Of a DNA stretch of 40,202 bases, positions 24,678 to 35,628 are shown one piece after another. A model generated the notes under the pieces. That model saw only the letters and a list, made by a program, of their open reading frames with translations, did no database searches and was not told where the DNA came from. Position numbers and translations under genes: made by a program. Source of the stretch: Planctomycetaceae bacterium (GTDB lineage: Bacteria > Planctomycetota > Planctomycetia > Planctomycetales > Planctomycetaceae); contig JANSXP010000064.1 of the NCBI GenBank assembly GCA_024742875.1, positions 1 to 40,202 of the forward strand, given 5' to 3'. Numbering within the stretch: the first letter of the stretch is position 1; every line of letters starts with the position of its first letter.

Positions 24678-27600
24678 GCACGACCACCCAAACAGATGCT
24701 GCACTGGACGCGATCCGACACATCGACTTCGACTGGTGTGTGCGGTTGAGCGACGTCTGGCTGGATGCCCCCGGTGATGTCGCATCGCTGCACAGCCATC
24801 AGCGAAAACGACTGTGCGAACATCTGGATAACCTGCTAAGCCAAACCGCCTCCCCGTTCTCCCTGCCAATCATCGGCGAGGGAGGCTCAGGCAAAACTCA
24901 CCTGCTGAGTTTTCTGCGTCAGCAGCCCCTCAAACGGAATGCCACGTTTGTGCTGGTCGACATGACCGACGTGCAGGATTTCTGGGTGACTACGCTGCAG
25001 GGCTACGTAGATTCGTTGCAGCACAACCTTGGCGAGCACGATCAGCAGTCTTTGATCCTGCAGAGATTCCTTGGTAAAGCCTCAAAGGATGCCGTCGAAG
25101 AAACGCTGGGCAAGCTCAAAGGCTACACGCCCGCACGGCTGAAAAAGAACATCAACAATGTAATCAAAGGCCTGGCGGAAACGACAAGCCGCCAGCTGGT
25201 CCTGCGACATCAGGATGTCATTCGCGCCATCTGCTGCCTGAACTCGGACAACTTTGAAACACAGAGTATCGGTCTGACATGGCTGCAGGGACAGGAACTG
25301 GAAGCAGCGCAAAAGCGAGCGCTGGGATTTCAGACAAAGTCCGAGAGCTGCCGACACATTGTCCAGGGACTCAGCTGGTTCATTAGCCTGACCGGCCCGA
25401 CGGTGGTGGCCTTTGATCAGCTGGACCCCATTGTCCACCAGACATTTCATCAGTCGACAGCGCGGCTGCAGGAGCAGGAAGCAGCCCGCAGCATTGTGCA
25501 GGACATCGGCAACGGCTTTGCCACCCTGCGGGAACTCGCCTGGACATGGCCGGTGGTCAGCTGCATCGAAAGCACGTGGGCGCGTCTCACTGACACTGTC
25601 ATGCAGGCACTGACCGACCGGTTTGATTCACCGCAACGACTGCTCAATGCCGACGACAGCGTGGCCCAGCGGCTCATCAAGCGCCGCCTGAAGACGGCGT
25701 TTGACCGATCCGGTTTCCAGGCCCCCCATGACACCTGGCCGTTTGAGCCCGACGCGCTGAGCCGACTGGACGCAAAAACTCCCCGAGAGTTGCTGCAGGG
25801 ATGCCACAAAGAATGCCAAAACATGCTCACCCAGCAGCAGGTCTGGGAGGTGGCTCACTTTGGCGAAACAACGACACCGATCAACACTCCGATCGACGTT
25901 GCCCAACTGGACGAGCAATTCGAACACCTTCGTATTGCCACCACAGTGGACGAATATCTGGACGAGCGTCAGGAGGACCAGCAGTTGGCCCCGCTGCTGG
26001 TCACCGCTATTCGCGCTTTGCTGGTCGAACGAGCCCAGCAGATTCCCAGTTCCATCACCCCCGTCATTGACGAACAGTTTTCCGGCAATACCAACGCGGT
26101 GCCGCTGCATGCTCGCCTGCGTCTGATCTTTCACGACGAGAACGAACGCGAAGAACACTACAGCCTGCGATCTCTGCAGCGTTCCAATCCCATGGCGTTT
26201 CAGAACCGGCTGCGAGCGGCAATAAACCATGCGGGCATCAGCGATGACCTCAGTTTCCGACATTTGACCATCCTCCGCAGCGGCCCGGTTCCCAGCGGAC
26301 CAGTGACTGCCACACTGAAGGACACTCTCGAGCATGCCGGCGGGCGGATTCATGAGTTGACAGACGAAGAAGTTCAGGTCCTGGTCGCGGTGAACATCAT
26401 GTTCGAAGACAAAGATCCGCTGCTGGAGGCGTGGCTCAAACAGCGTCGGCCGATTTCCTCACTGGCAGAGTTCGTCCGCTGCCTGTTTCACGGCTCTGTG
26501 CTCGCAGAACCGTCTGATATTCCCCCGCCCGATCACGAACCTGTCAAAACTGAAGTCACCAGCACCGAGATCATGAACACCACACAAACCGACGATGAAT
26601 CAATCGACGAGAGACACACGGATATCGAAGACCTCGAACCGGAACCGCTCACGATCCCTCTCGGGCGGACGATCGATCGATCGCGTTCAGAAGACCTGAT
26701 TCGCCTGCCAATCGCCAATCTGGCAAGGCACACCATGATCATGGGGGCTTCCGGGTCCGGCAAATCCGTTACTGTTCGAAGGCTCGTGGAAGGAGCCGCC
26801 CTGGCCGGTATTCCTTCTGTGATCATCGACGGAGCAGGGGATATGTGCACATTCGAGCAGCCGCGCTCCACCGCCTCGCCTCACTGGCTGTACGGCGACG
26901 ACTCGCAGGCAAAGCGATTTCACAAAGTCACGGAACAGGTGATCTACACGCCCGGTGCCCGCAGCGGGCGTCCGCTGTCCCTGACTCTGATACCGGACTT
27001 CGTGGCTCTGCGAGACAACCAGGAAGTTCTGGCCACCACGATCGATATGGTGGTGGCCTCCATCACTGAACTGGCTGCCACAGGCACGAAAGAAAAGATC
27101 AGCAAAAAAAGTGCGATCCTGGCGGGCGCTGTAACGGAGTTTGCCCGAACGGCCAAAGAGTGTAGTCTGTCGTCGTTCATTGATTTTCTGTGCGACGTCC
27201 CGGAAAGAGCCAGGCTGAATATCCAGCGAGAAGATCAGCTGTGCCGTGAAGTCATTGACTGCCTGAAGATTCAGCAGGTCCAAAACCCACTGCTGCGACA
27301 CGGCGGTGAAGCACTCGATCCCCATCAACTCTTCTCTCCGACAGCAACCGGCAGAACGCCGGTCACCGCCATCAGCATGGCTGGACTTCCCGAGCAGTCT
27401 CAGCGCTGCACATTTGTCAATCAGCTGGCCATGCTGCTGTTCCGCTGGCTGAAAGCGAATCCCACGCCCAAAGAGAATCGGCCGCTGCACGGATTACTGG
27501 TGATTGACGAGGCGCGGGATTTTGTGCCGTCAGGCAAAGACTCCGCCTGCAAAGAGAGCATGCGGACACTCGCCGCTCAGGCCCGAAAATATGGGCTGGG

Positions 27601-27889
27601 CCTTGTCCTGGCCACGCAGCACCCCAAAGATGTCGATACGAAAATCGTGGGCAACTGCGGCACGCAGATGTACGGACGGATGGGCAGCCCGGCTTCCCTG
27701 AATGCGGCCAAAGAATTCCTCGGAATGCTGGGACTAAAACACCCAAAAATCGCAGATCTGACGGCGGGACAGTTTTGGGTGCACTCCGCAGATGGCAGCG
27801 AAGGGGCACGCTTGCTGCAGTTCCCCGAGTCTCTGTCACAGCCGTCAACACTAACGGCTGACGAAATCCTGTCGAAGTCTGCGAGGTAA
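24674..27889 (+). CDS. Dual P-loop ATPase: AAA/ORC-like N-terminal half fused to HerA/VirB4-like C-terminal half
   Basis: The 1071-residue protein contains two separate nucleotide-binding modules. The N-terminal one (about 20-400) has Walker A GEGGSGKTH at 68-76 and a Walker B-like VVAFDQLD near 245, followed by helices with RLIKRRLKTAFDRSGF and DALSRLDAKTPRELLQGCHKEC, recalling ORC/STAND-type AAA proteins. A Glu/Asp/Thr-rich linker lies near 610-660. The C-terminal module (about 665-1040) has GASGSGKSVTVRRLVEGA, then SVIIDGAGDM, Walker B GLLVIDEARDF near 939-949, and LVLATQHPKDVD, which is the pattern of HerA/FtsK/VirB4-type DNA pumps. A good ribosome binding site (GGAG, seven bases away) precedes the ATG, which overlaps the upstream stop. 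A DNA-translocating motor working with the nuclease is the simplest reading. Confidence 0.88.
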   Translation: MSTTTQTDAALDAIRHIDFDWCVRLSDVWLDAPGDVASLHSHQRKRLCEHLDNLLSQTASPFSLPIIGEGGSGKTHLLSFLRQQPLKRNATFVLVDMTDVQDFWVTTLQGYVDSLQHNLGEHDQQSLILQRFLGKASKDAVEETLGKLKGYTPARLKKNINNVIKGLAETTSRQLVLRHQDVIRAICCLNSDNFETQSIGLTWLQGQELEAAQKRALGFQTKSESCRHIVQGLSWFISLTGPTVVAFDQLDPIVHQTFHQSTARLQEQEAARSIVQDIGNGFATLRELAWTWPVVSCIESTWARLTDTVMQALTDRFDSPQRLLNADDSVAQRLIKRRLKTAFDRSGFQAPHDTWPFEPDALSRLDAKTPRELLQGCHKECQNMLTQQQVWEVAHFGETTTPINTPIDVAQLDEQFEHLRIATTVDEYLDERQEDQQLAPLLVTAIRALLVERAQQIPSSITPVIDEQFSGNTNAVPLHARLRLIFHDENEREEHYSLRSLQRSNPMAFQNRLRAAINHAGISDDLSFRHLTILRSGPVPSGPVTATLKDTLEHAGGRIHELTDEEVQVLVAVNIMFEDKDPLLEAWLKQRRPISSLAEFVRCLFHGSVLAEPSDIPPPDHEPVKTEVTSTEIMNTTQTDDESIDERHTDIEDLEPEPLTIPLGRTIDRSRSEDLIRLPIANLARHTMIMGASGSGKSVTVRRLVEGAALAGIPSVIIDGAGDMCTFEQPRSTASPHWLYGDDSQAKRFHKVTEQVIYTPGARSGRPLSLTLIPDFVALRDNQEVLATTIDMVVASITELAATGTKEKISKKSAILAGAVTEFARTAKECSLSSFIDFLCDVPERARLNIQREDQLCREVIDCLKIQQVQNPLLRHGGEALDPHQLFSPTATGRTPVTAISMAGLPEQSQRCTFVNQLAMLLFRWLKANPTPKENRPLHGLLVIDEARDFVPSGKDSACKESMRTLAAQARKYGLGLVLATQHPKDVDTKIVGNCGTQMYGRMGSPASLNAAKEFLGMLGLKHPKIADLTAGQFWVHSADGSEGARLLQFPESLSQPSTLTADEILSKSAR

Positions 27890-27983
27890 ATCAGTCTGAT
27901 CCGCGGCAACAGATCGTCAGCCTTGCCGCAATTCGGCTCGACCGAACCATGATCCTTCAGGGACGGTGGAAGGCTCGAACCAG

Positions 27984-28583
27984 TTATGGCTTGACGCCGG
28001 AATCTGAATCCGACGTTGTGTCCGGAGTCTTTTCGGACGATGCCACCTCGCTGGGCGCTACGATGATTGCCACGTAGGCCAGCGTCTCGAACTGCACGCC
28101 CGACTCCTCGCCTTCCGGGCCGCGTTTGTAGCCAACTTTGGCAATCCTGCGATTCCCCGGTTCGGGAGTGATGACGTTTCCCACAAGGTCGGCACCGCCT
28201 GGTGTCCAGCCGATCAACTCCACCTTGCATCGCCCATCCGGCTGGACAAACGTGGAGCCACCGACAGGGCACCCCCAGCTTTTTCCGTTCACGGTAGCGT
28301 TCCAGACGTCGACAGAATCAAATTCTCCCGACGGCAACCGAACCCAGGACGTCACAGCACGCAGCTCAGCCTGCCCCTGCTTTTTTAAGGCCCCCTGAAT
28401 CCACTTCTCGACGGGAAAGTTGTCGGGGGAAGGCTTCGGCGGGGCCACTTCCGGCAGCATGACCTTCACGAACAAAACGGGTTGAGTCGTGTGTTGCCGC
28501 TCGTCGGCGAATGCCCCGGCAGACAGCAGCAAACAGACCACCAGTGACCCCGTTTTTGACAATGTGCAAACGCTGTTTCGCAT
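27984..28583 (-). CDS. Secreted hypothetical protein
   Basis: This 199-residue protein has a signal peptide (about 1-27, LVVCLLLSAGAFADE). I do not recognise the family. The mature part contains WIQGALKKQG, a middle with VNGKSWGCPVGGSTFVQPDGRCKVELIGWTP (two cysteines that could pair) and a Ser/Thr/Asp-rich tail. The ATG at 28583 has AGGAG six bases upstream, better than the frame's first ATG at 28634. The gene is convergent with the ATPase operon and has no obvious functional link to it. Location in the periplasm or outside is inferred only from the signal. Confidence 0.8.
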   Translation of the reverse strand: MRNSVCTLSKTGSLVVCLLLSAGAFADERQHTTQPVLFVKVMLPEVAPPKPSPDNFPVEKWIQGALKKQGQAELRAVTSWVRLPSGEFDSVDVWNATVNGKSWGCPVGGSTFVQPDGRCKVELIGWTPGGADLVGNVITPEPGNRRIAKVGYKRGPEGEESGVQFETLAYVAIIVAPSEVASSEKTPDTTSDSDSGVKP

Positions 28584-28733
28584 CCCCGGCTCCTGCTCCA
28601 CGTGAGTTTTTTCGGCAAGCGTCTCACCTGCCATGCTGCGTCATGAAGTGCGCCGCTGCCACCTACCGTTCAAAAGATTTCCACAATCCTCAAACGGGCA
28701 GCGTACGCCCACAGAAAAGAGGTGCCCCCGGTG

Positions 28734-30698
28734 TTACGGCGTGCCAAACACAACCGCGCCGTCATCATCCACCTGACAACGAAATTTTGCATCAGGCAGG
28801 GAGACGCTCAATGTGCCTGTCCCCCATCCCGCCTGAATGACGGGGCTGTCGTACACAGCTGCCGTCGCCAAATCTCGACGCACACCATTGCGCCAGACGC
28901 CCAGCTGCAGCGGGTCATTATTCCAGTGGATGCCCAGCCATTTGCCATCGCTCGATTTGTACCGGGCGACTCCCGCTGACAGCTCTGTCGTATCCACATC
29001 AGCTGACAGAACGGCTCTTACAAATTGATCAAAGCTGCCATGCGTCTGCCTTTCCCCCACTTCGACGGCCAGTCCGCACCAGCCCTCCGCACGTCCTTTC
29101 GCACTGAGCACCTTGTGGTCCACAAAGCGATTCTTCCGATCTTCGGTCAGCCGTTTTGACAGCTCCGGATCCAATTTGAGCGCGGTGCCTCCCAGCGTTC
29201 GCACGGCCACCCATGTGCGGTCGCACTTCAGAAACGTGACATCTTTGCGAACACTGACTTCCACAGACTCGGGAATCACCCAAAGCCACGGCGCTGTGCC
29301 GTCTTTGACCAGCCACAAAGCCAGATTTTCCTGCTGCGCCACGCGATTGCGTCCGGCCACCACACCGCGTTTGTACATCGGTGAACCGGGAAGCGACGGA
29401 TTGCTGCCCGGCACTGCGTGCAGAGCGATCGCTCCGTCCGTCTCATCAAACGCCAGAATCTTAAACCCGTTGACGTCACCTCCGTCCTCGGACGTCCCGC
29501 TCGTTAGTGTGCCCATCTGAAACGTATGACCGATGTACTGCGTTTCCAAATGTTCCGGCTGGCTGTCATGACGAAACTGCGTGGTCGCGTCGTACGCCGG
29601 TTTGGCGGCAAAAATTTCCACTGGGCGAGGGAACTGTTTGCGCGCGAGCTTCACGGCCGCCAGAGGAGGGCGATAGGCGCTGGTGATCTGATGGACTTCG
29701 TCGGACTCCCAGTGATCATTCTTACCGCTCGGATGATTGCCGTACCACATCCAGAGCGAATTGGCCGCACTGCCGCCAAACGGCTGCGGATGGTTGTAGT
29801 CCCGTTTCGTGGGGCCGTTGAATCCACCGCGGTAGTATTTGACGGCTCCCGCGATGGCATAAAAATCCAGACACGCTTTGGCGGCCGCCTGCACAGATTC
29901 GTCACGTGCGAAGTCATACAGATTCAGCAGCGGACCAATGGAATGGCCGTGATAGTTTTCGGAATCCCATTCTCCAATGCCAATGCGATACAGCGTCTTT
30001 GTGTAGTTCAGCAGGTGCTGGCGATACCGCTGCCGTGTCGCTTCATTGCCCGTCTCCTCGGCCATAAGATAGACGCTGGTGGTTCGCATCAGCCACAGGT
30101 TTTCGGTACTCCGCACGTCCACCCAGCTGTTGCGTGCATCAGGCCCCCAGCCTTCTTTCGGGCCAGTATGCGCATAATGCGGCCGCCTCAGTGGATCTTT
30201 CGCTGTCCAGCGTTTCGCCCCGTCAAACATCCGGCGTCGGTAGTCCGACTCCAGCAGGTCTCCAAAATAAAAGTACTTGCGTATCTGATGCTTGAGTGTG
30301 AAACAGGCGTAGTAATCGATCCCCGCTGTTTCTCGATGCCACTGCTCGTGCTGGTGATCGCGTGCCTGCAGGTCTTTGAGCGCCTGTTCGTGGCGTCCGC
30401 CAAGCACATGGGCCATCAGGAAGCCATACGAGCGTTTTTCATTTTCGAAATACGTATTCACGCCGCCTTTGATGTCCCTCGCCTGTGCGGCGATCACTCG
30501 CTCGGCCCGCTTCTGAAATTCCGCTTCGAGAGCCGGCGGCCACGCATTGATCAGCTTTGAGGGAACAGGCTGGGCATGGAATACGGCCCCGCGGCTGGTC
30601 CGCGTCACCATTTTTGACAGATCCCACTGCGCGACGCATGGTCTCGCAATGACAACAGCGACACCAACCGCCAGAAACATCCTGCGTGAATTTGCCAC
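28734..30698 (-). CDS. Secreted protein, possible polysaccharide lyase-like
   Basis: The product has 654 residues starting from a GTG at 30698, chosen because GGGAG lies six bases upstream and because SRRMFLAVGVAVVIARPCVAQ then forms a proper signal peptide; the longer frame from 30881 would overlap the divergent gene. The middle part (about 150-330) is rich in aromatic and helical segments such as RSTENLWLMRTTSVYLMAEETGN, SENYHGHSIGPLLNLYDFA and SLWMWYGNHPSG, which recalls an alpha/alpha-toroid like heparinase or alginate-lyase enzymes, with a beta-rich C-terminal third (LALWLVKDGTAPWLWVIPESVEV). I cannot name the family with certainty. A role in breaking down a secreted or environmental polymer is inference. 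Confidence 0.78.
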   Translation of the reverse strand: MANSRRMFLAVGVAVVIARPCVAQWDLSKMVTRTSRGAVFHAQPVPSKLINAWPPALEAEFQKRAERVIAAQARDIKGGVNTYFENEKRSYGFLMAHVLGGRHEQALKDLQARDHQHEQWHRETAGIDYYACFTLKHQIRKYFYFGDLLESDYRRRMFDGAKRWTAKDPLRRPHYAHTGPKEGWGPDARNSWVDVRSTENLWLMRTTSVYLMAEETGNEATRQRYRQHLLNYTKTLYRIGIGEWDSENYHGHSIGPLLNLYDFARDESVQAAAKACLDFYAIAGAVKYYRGGFNGPTKRDYNHPQPFGGSAANSLWMWYGNHPSGKNDHWESDEVHQITSAYRPPLAAVKLARKQFPRPVEIFAAKPAYDATTQFRHDSQPEHLETQYIGHTFQMGTLTSGTSEDGGDVNGFKILAFDETDGAIALHAVPGSNPSLPGSPMYKRGVVAGRNRVAQQENLALWLVKDGTAPWLWVIPESVEVSVRKDVTFLKCDRTWVAVRTLGGTALKLDPELSKRLTEDRKNRFVDHKVLSAKGRAEGWCGLAVEVGERQTHGSFDQFVRAVLSADVDTTELSAGVARYKSSDGKWLGIHWNNDPLQLGVWRNGVRRDLATAAVYDSPVIQAGWGTGTLSVSLPDAKFRCQVDDDGAVVFGTP

Positions 30699-30870
30699 AC
30701 TCGTCTCCCACCTTCCGATCTGCTTTGTCCGTGCATTGAGCGTAACAGGGAAATCTGCGGCCCACAAACTGACGCCAGAAACACAGTTGCGGTAGACTTG
30801 TCTGCGGCGAGAAACGGGGAACCAGTGAGACACCAGGGCGGCGGATTGCCCCTTTACAGATCGAGCCGAA

Positions 30871-31788
30871 ATGAGACGCACGCGCCTTTTCTGCGTCCTT
30901 CAATCCTGCATCGTGTCTCTCGCGATGCAACATCCGGCCTGCGGCGATGAAGACGTTTCCCAGTGGCCGGCGATCAGCCGATCTACCTGGTCAAACGTCA
31001 AAGAATCGTGGGAGCAGCTGAGGACAGGGGCGTTTGCAGCCAGCGGATCACTGCACCTTCCCGCGACGGACAAGACCATTGAGCTGCAGCTGTCCTATGC
31101 GTTTGATCGTCCGAAAAACTCGTGGAGCAGTCTGGCGTCTGGATTTCATGGCCGCAGTGGCGCCGCGTTCCAGCTGATCAATTTGGAGTACCAACTGCGA
31201 TGGCCGGAAACCTCGGCAAAAACGGCAGGCGTCTACGCGCTCGTGGACTACGAAGAACTGTCCAGCTCAGAGCGCCGCGTGCTGGCTCCCTATTCCATGT
31301 CTGTTGCCGCACCGTCCCGTGCGGGGCGTCCGTTTGGTGCCGTCCTGCCGGAGGTCACAGCTCCACCGACAGAAGATCTCATTGCGCATCTGGAAGAGAA
31401 CAACGGCATTCGTGAGATCGTCTACCATGGCCACGGGCAAACCTATTGCTATTGCTTCGACGTCAACAACGGGTGCGTGCCCATTGCGACGCGCGTCGGT
31501 CGAGCGGCCGCTGACAACCCTCGCGACATTGCGGTGCCCGGATACACGATTGAAACTGAGTGGCAGAGTCTGGACGGCGTCATGGTGCCCGTGCTGCACC
31601 GGATGCGTCAATTCACGCAGCAGGAGCTTCGCAGCGACCAGTCGCTGACTCTGTCGTGGGACTTCGTCAACAAAGACATCCCCGCCAGCCGCTTTACGTG
31701 GCAGGACGCCGGACTGCCGGAAGGAGTGAAAGTGTATGACCAGCGCGTCGAAAGTGGCCCGCTGATGGGGATCACTGGACGGGCCTGA
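30871..31788 (+). CDS. Secreted/surface hypothetical protein, tail displaced by a possible frameshift
   Basis: This 305-residue frame begins with a short signal sequence (about 1-25, FCVLQSCIVSLAMQHPACGDED). The body is beta-rich with no recognised domain; YCYCFDVNNGCVPIATRV holds three cysteines. It ends at a TGA at 31786-31788. In the -1 frame, which is open from about 31740, the codons continue from 31785 to a TGA at 31914-31916 and encode a membrane helix (LVLGATATILVAAIFWW) followed by a basic stretch (RRQKRR). That is the expected C-terminal anchor, so the original product was probably about 348 residues. The start is divergent from the 28734-30698 gene, 172 bases away. Confidence 0.7.
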   Translation: MRRTRLFCVLQSCIVSLAMQHPACGDEDVSQWPAISRSTWSNVKESWEQLRTGAFAASGSLHLPATDKTIELQLSYAFDRPKNSWSSLASGFHGRSGAAFQLINLEYQLRWPETSAKTAGVYALVDYEELSSSERRVLAPYSMSVAAPSRAGRPFGAVLPEVTAPPTEDLIAHLEENNGIREIVYHGHGQTYCYCFDVNNGCVPIATRVGRAAADNPRDIAVPGYTIETEWQSLDGVMVPVLHRMRQFTQQELRSDQSLTLSWDFVNKDIPASRFTWQDAGLPEGVKVYDQRVESGPLMGITGRA

Positions 31789-31916
31789 AGGGACGGGGAC
31801 CTGGCCTCGGCAAATGGCTGGTGCTGGGGGCGACGGCCACAATCTTAGTCGCAGCGATTTTCTGGTGGAACTGGCGGCGGCAGAAACGACGGTCGCCTGC
31901 TTCTGAACAAAACTGA
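31785..31916 (+). pseudogene. Out-of-frame membrane anchor of the preceding gene
   Basis: A 43-codon stretch in the -1 frame relative to the preceding gene encodes a hydrophobic helix of about 17 residues and a basic tail, then a stop. It has no start codon of its own with a ribosome binding site. It looks like the detached C-terminus of the 30871-31788 protein after a one-base indel. Confidence 0.55.
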
Positions 31917-32221
31917 CCTCCGCCTGCACCCGCCTCCTGCGGAGCGCCGCTCGGTGCACCAGCGATCGAGCCGAGTGGGATCGGGTCGCCCGCGTCACAT
32001 CGGGGCCTGAGAAAACTCACACAGTCGCCCGGGGTTGCAGATTCTGCCAAAACACGCGGCAAAACGGGCCTTCCATCGCTGGCAATACTGGCCGTTTGAC
32101 AACGGCCCGTCTAAACTCGCCGAGACGAACACGGCTGCCCTGGACGCTGACAGATCAACTGTCACTTCTGACCCTTGGCGGCCGCCGAAAACGACAGCAT
32201 CATTCACTCCAGGCAACCACA
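31917..32221 (+). other. 305-base gap upstream of the four-helix membrane protein
   Basis: I see no gene here. An in-frame extension of the following ORF back to 32096 is Arg/Thr-rich and not credible. No strong hairpin or promoter stands out. Confidence 0.5.
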
Positions 32222-32956
32222 ATGTCCGACAGCGCCAACGCGGAAAAGTCAGCGGCTGACGATCTGAAGTCTTCAGGCTCTCAGCAGTTTGCCCCCGTCT
32301 TTCTTGTCTCTTACCCCAGTATCGTGTTCCTGTATCCCTCAGTGCTGGCCGCCCTGTTTGGTGGCATTTTCATGATGTGGAACGGAAACTCCGCCGACGC
32401 CGACTACGCCGTGATTCCCGCACGAATCTTTCTGGTTGTACTGATGGTGAACCTGGTTGTCGTGTCGTTCGACTTCCCGCGAACCACCTCACTCACGTGG
32501 TTTTTTGCCGTTGTCGCGGGCGTCATCCTGCTGTTCATGATGTTTCAGCTGAAGCCAGACCTGAGCCGCACGGTCACGGCGTGGCTTAACCAGATCACAC
32601 CGAAAACAAACGCCGCCTTTTACTTTATCTATTTTCTGGGGATGTCGCTCCTGTACCTGATCGTCGTGATCAGCCGCCGCTTTGACTACTGGGAAGTTCG
32701 CAGCAATGAACTGCTGCACCACCACGGCATTTTGAGTGACCTGAAACGATTCTCCGCGCCCAGTCTGCGCATCGACAAAGAAATCAACGATGTGTTTGAG
32801 TACCTGTTGCTGCGATCCGGCCGACTGATTCTGCATCCCAGTCAGGAACGCAAAGCGATCGTGCTGGACAACGTCTTCTTCATCAATCGCAAAGAAGAAC
32901 GCATCACCAAAATGCTGGGTGCCTTGCAGGTTCGCGTCAAAGTGGATCAACACTGA
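32222..32956 (+). CDS. Integral membrane protein with C-terminal cytoplasmic PH-like domain
   Basis: The product has 244 residues from the ATG at 32222, with AGG nine bases upstream. Four membrane helices are visible: SIVFLYPSVLAALFGGIFMMW, ARIFLVVLMVNLVVVSF, LTWFFAVVAGVILLFMMF and FYFIYFLGMSLLYLIVVIS. The last 70 or so residues (YWEVRSNELLHHHGILSDLKRFSAP, then FEYLLLRSGRLILHP and KAIVLDNVFFINRKEERI) resemble the bacterial PH/bPH2 type membrane-protein domain, where a strand pattern follows 'EVRSNEL..HHG'. The role is unknown. The gene is convergent with katG. Confidence 0.8.
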   Translation: MSDSANAEKSAADDLKSSGSQQFAPVFLVSYPSIVFLYPSVLAALFGGIFMMWNGNSADADYAVIPARIFLVVLMVNLVVVSFDFPRTTSLTWFFAVVAGVILLFMMFQLKPDLSRTVTAWLNQITPKTNAAFYFIYFLGMSLLYLIVVISRRFDYWEVRSNELLHHHGILSDLKRFSAPSLRIDKEINDVFEYLLLRSGRLILHPSQERKAIVLDNVFFINRKEERITKMLGALQVRVKVDQH

Positions 32957-32986
32957 GCCGGCACGCGTCAGCCTCAAAAACAGATT

Positions 32987-33024
32987 GCCCCCGCCATGCA
33001 CCGCACAGGTCGCATCGCGGGGGC
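32987..33024. terminator. Possible terminator hairpin between convergent genes
   Basis: GCCCCCGC (32987-32994) and GCGGGGGC (33017-33024) pair across a 22-base loop, between the stops of the membrane protein and katG. The following T-run is weak, so it may not be fully rho-independent. Confidence 0.4.
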
Positions 33025-33051
33025 GTTTGCTAAAGGTGACCAGGGCCCCGG

Positions 33052-35460
<2,409 letters not shown>

Positions 35461-35545
35461 CAAAAATACACACCATACTAAAAACGCATCAACACATCAC
35501 AACCTGAGAGCACAAAACCGGGCTTGTGAAGCGGCCAACAAAAAA

Positions 35546-35583
35546 GCCAGTGCTCCGATCGCAAAACGGATCAGAGCACTGGC
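35546..35583 (-). terminator. Rho-independent terminator of the kinase-HlyD gene
   Basis: On the minus strand the stem GCCAGTGCTC...GAGCACTGGC closes on a short loop, with one internal mismatch, and is followed directly by six T (A6 at 35540-35545 on the plus strand). It starts 45 bases after the stop of the kinase-HlyD frame. Confidence 0.85.
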
Positions 35584-35628
35584 GCTGGATTGGGGCCAAA
35601 GCTGCTGTCGGCGGTTGCCCGGGGAGAA

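Noticed and set aside
22110-28000. Genomic island boundaries around the nuclease/ATPase operon
   Set aside because: No integrase, transposase, tRNA target, direct repeats at the edges, or visible change in base composition was found.
29526-30560. 344-codon plus-strand frame
   Set aside because: Antisense to the secreted lyase-like protein with signal peptide and good ribosome binding site.
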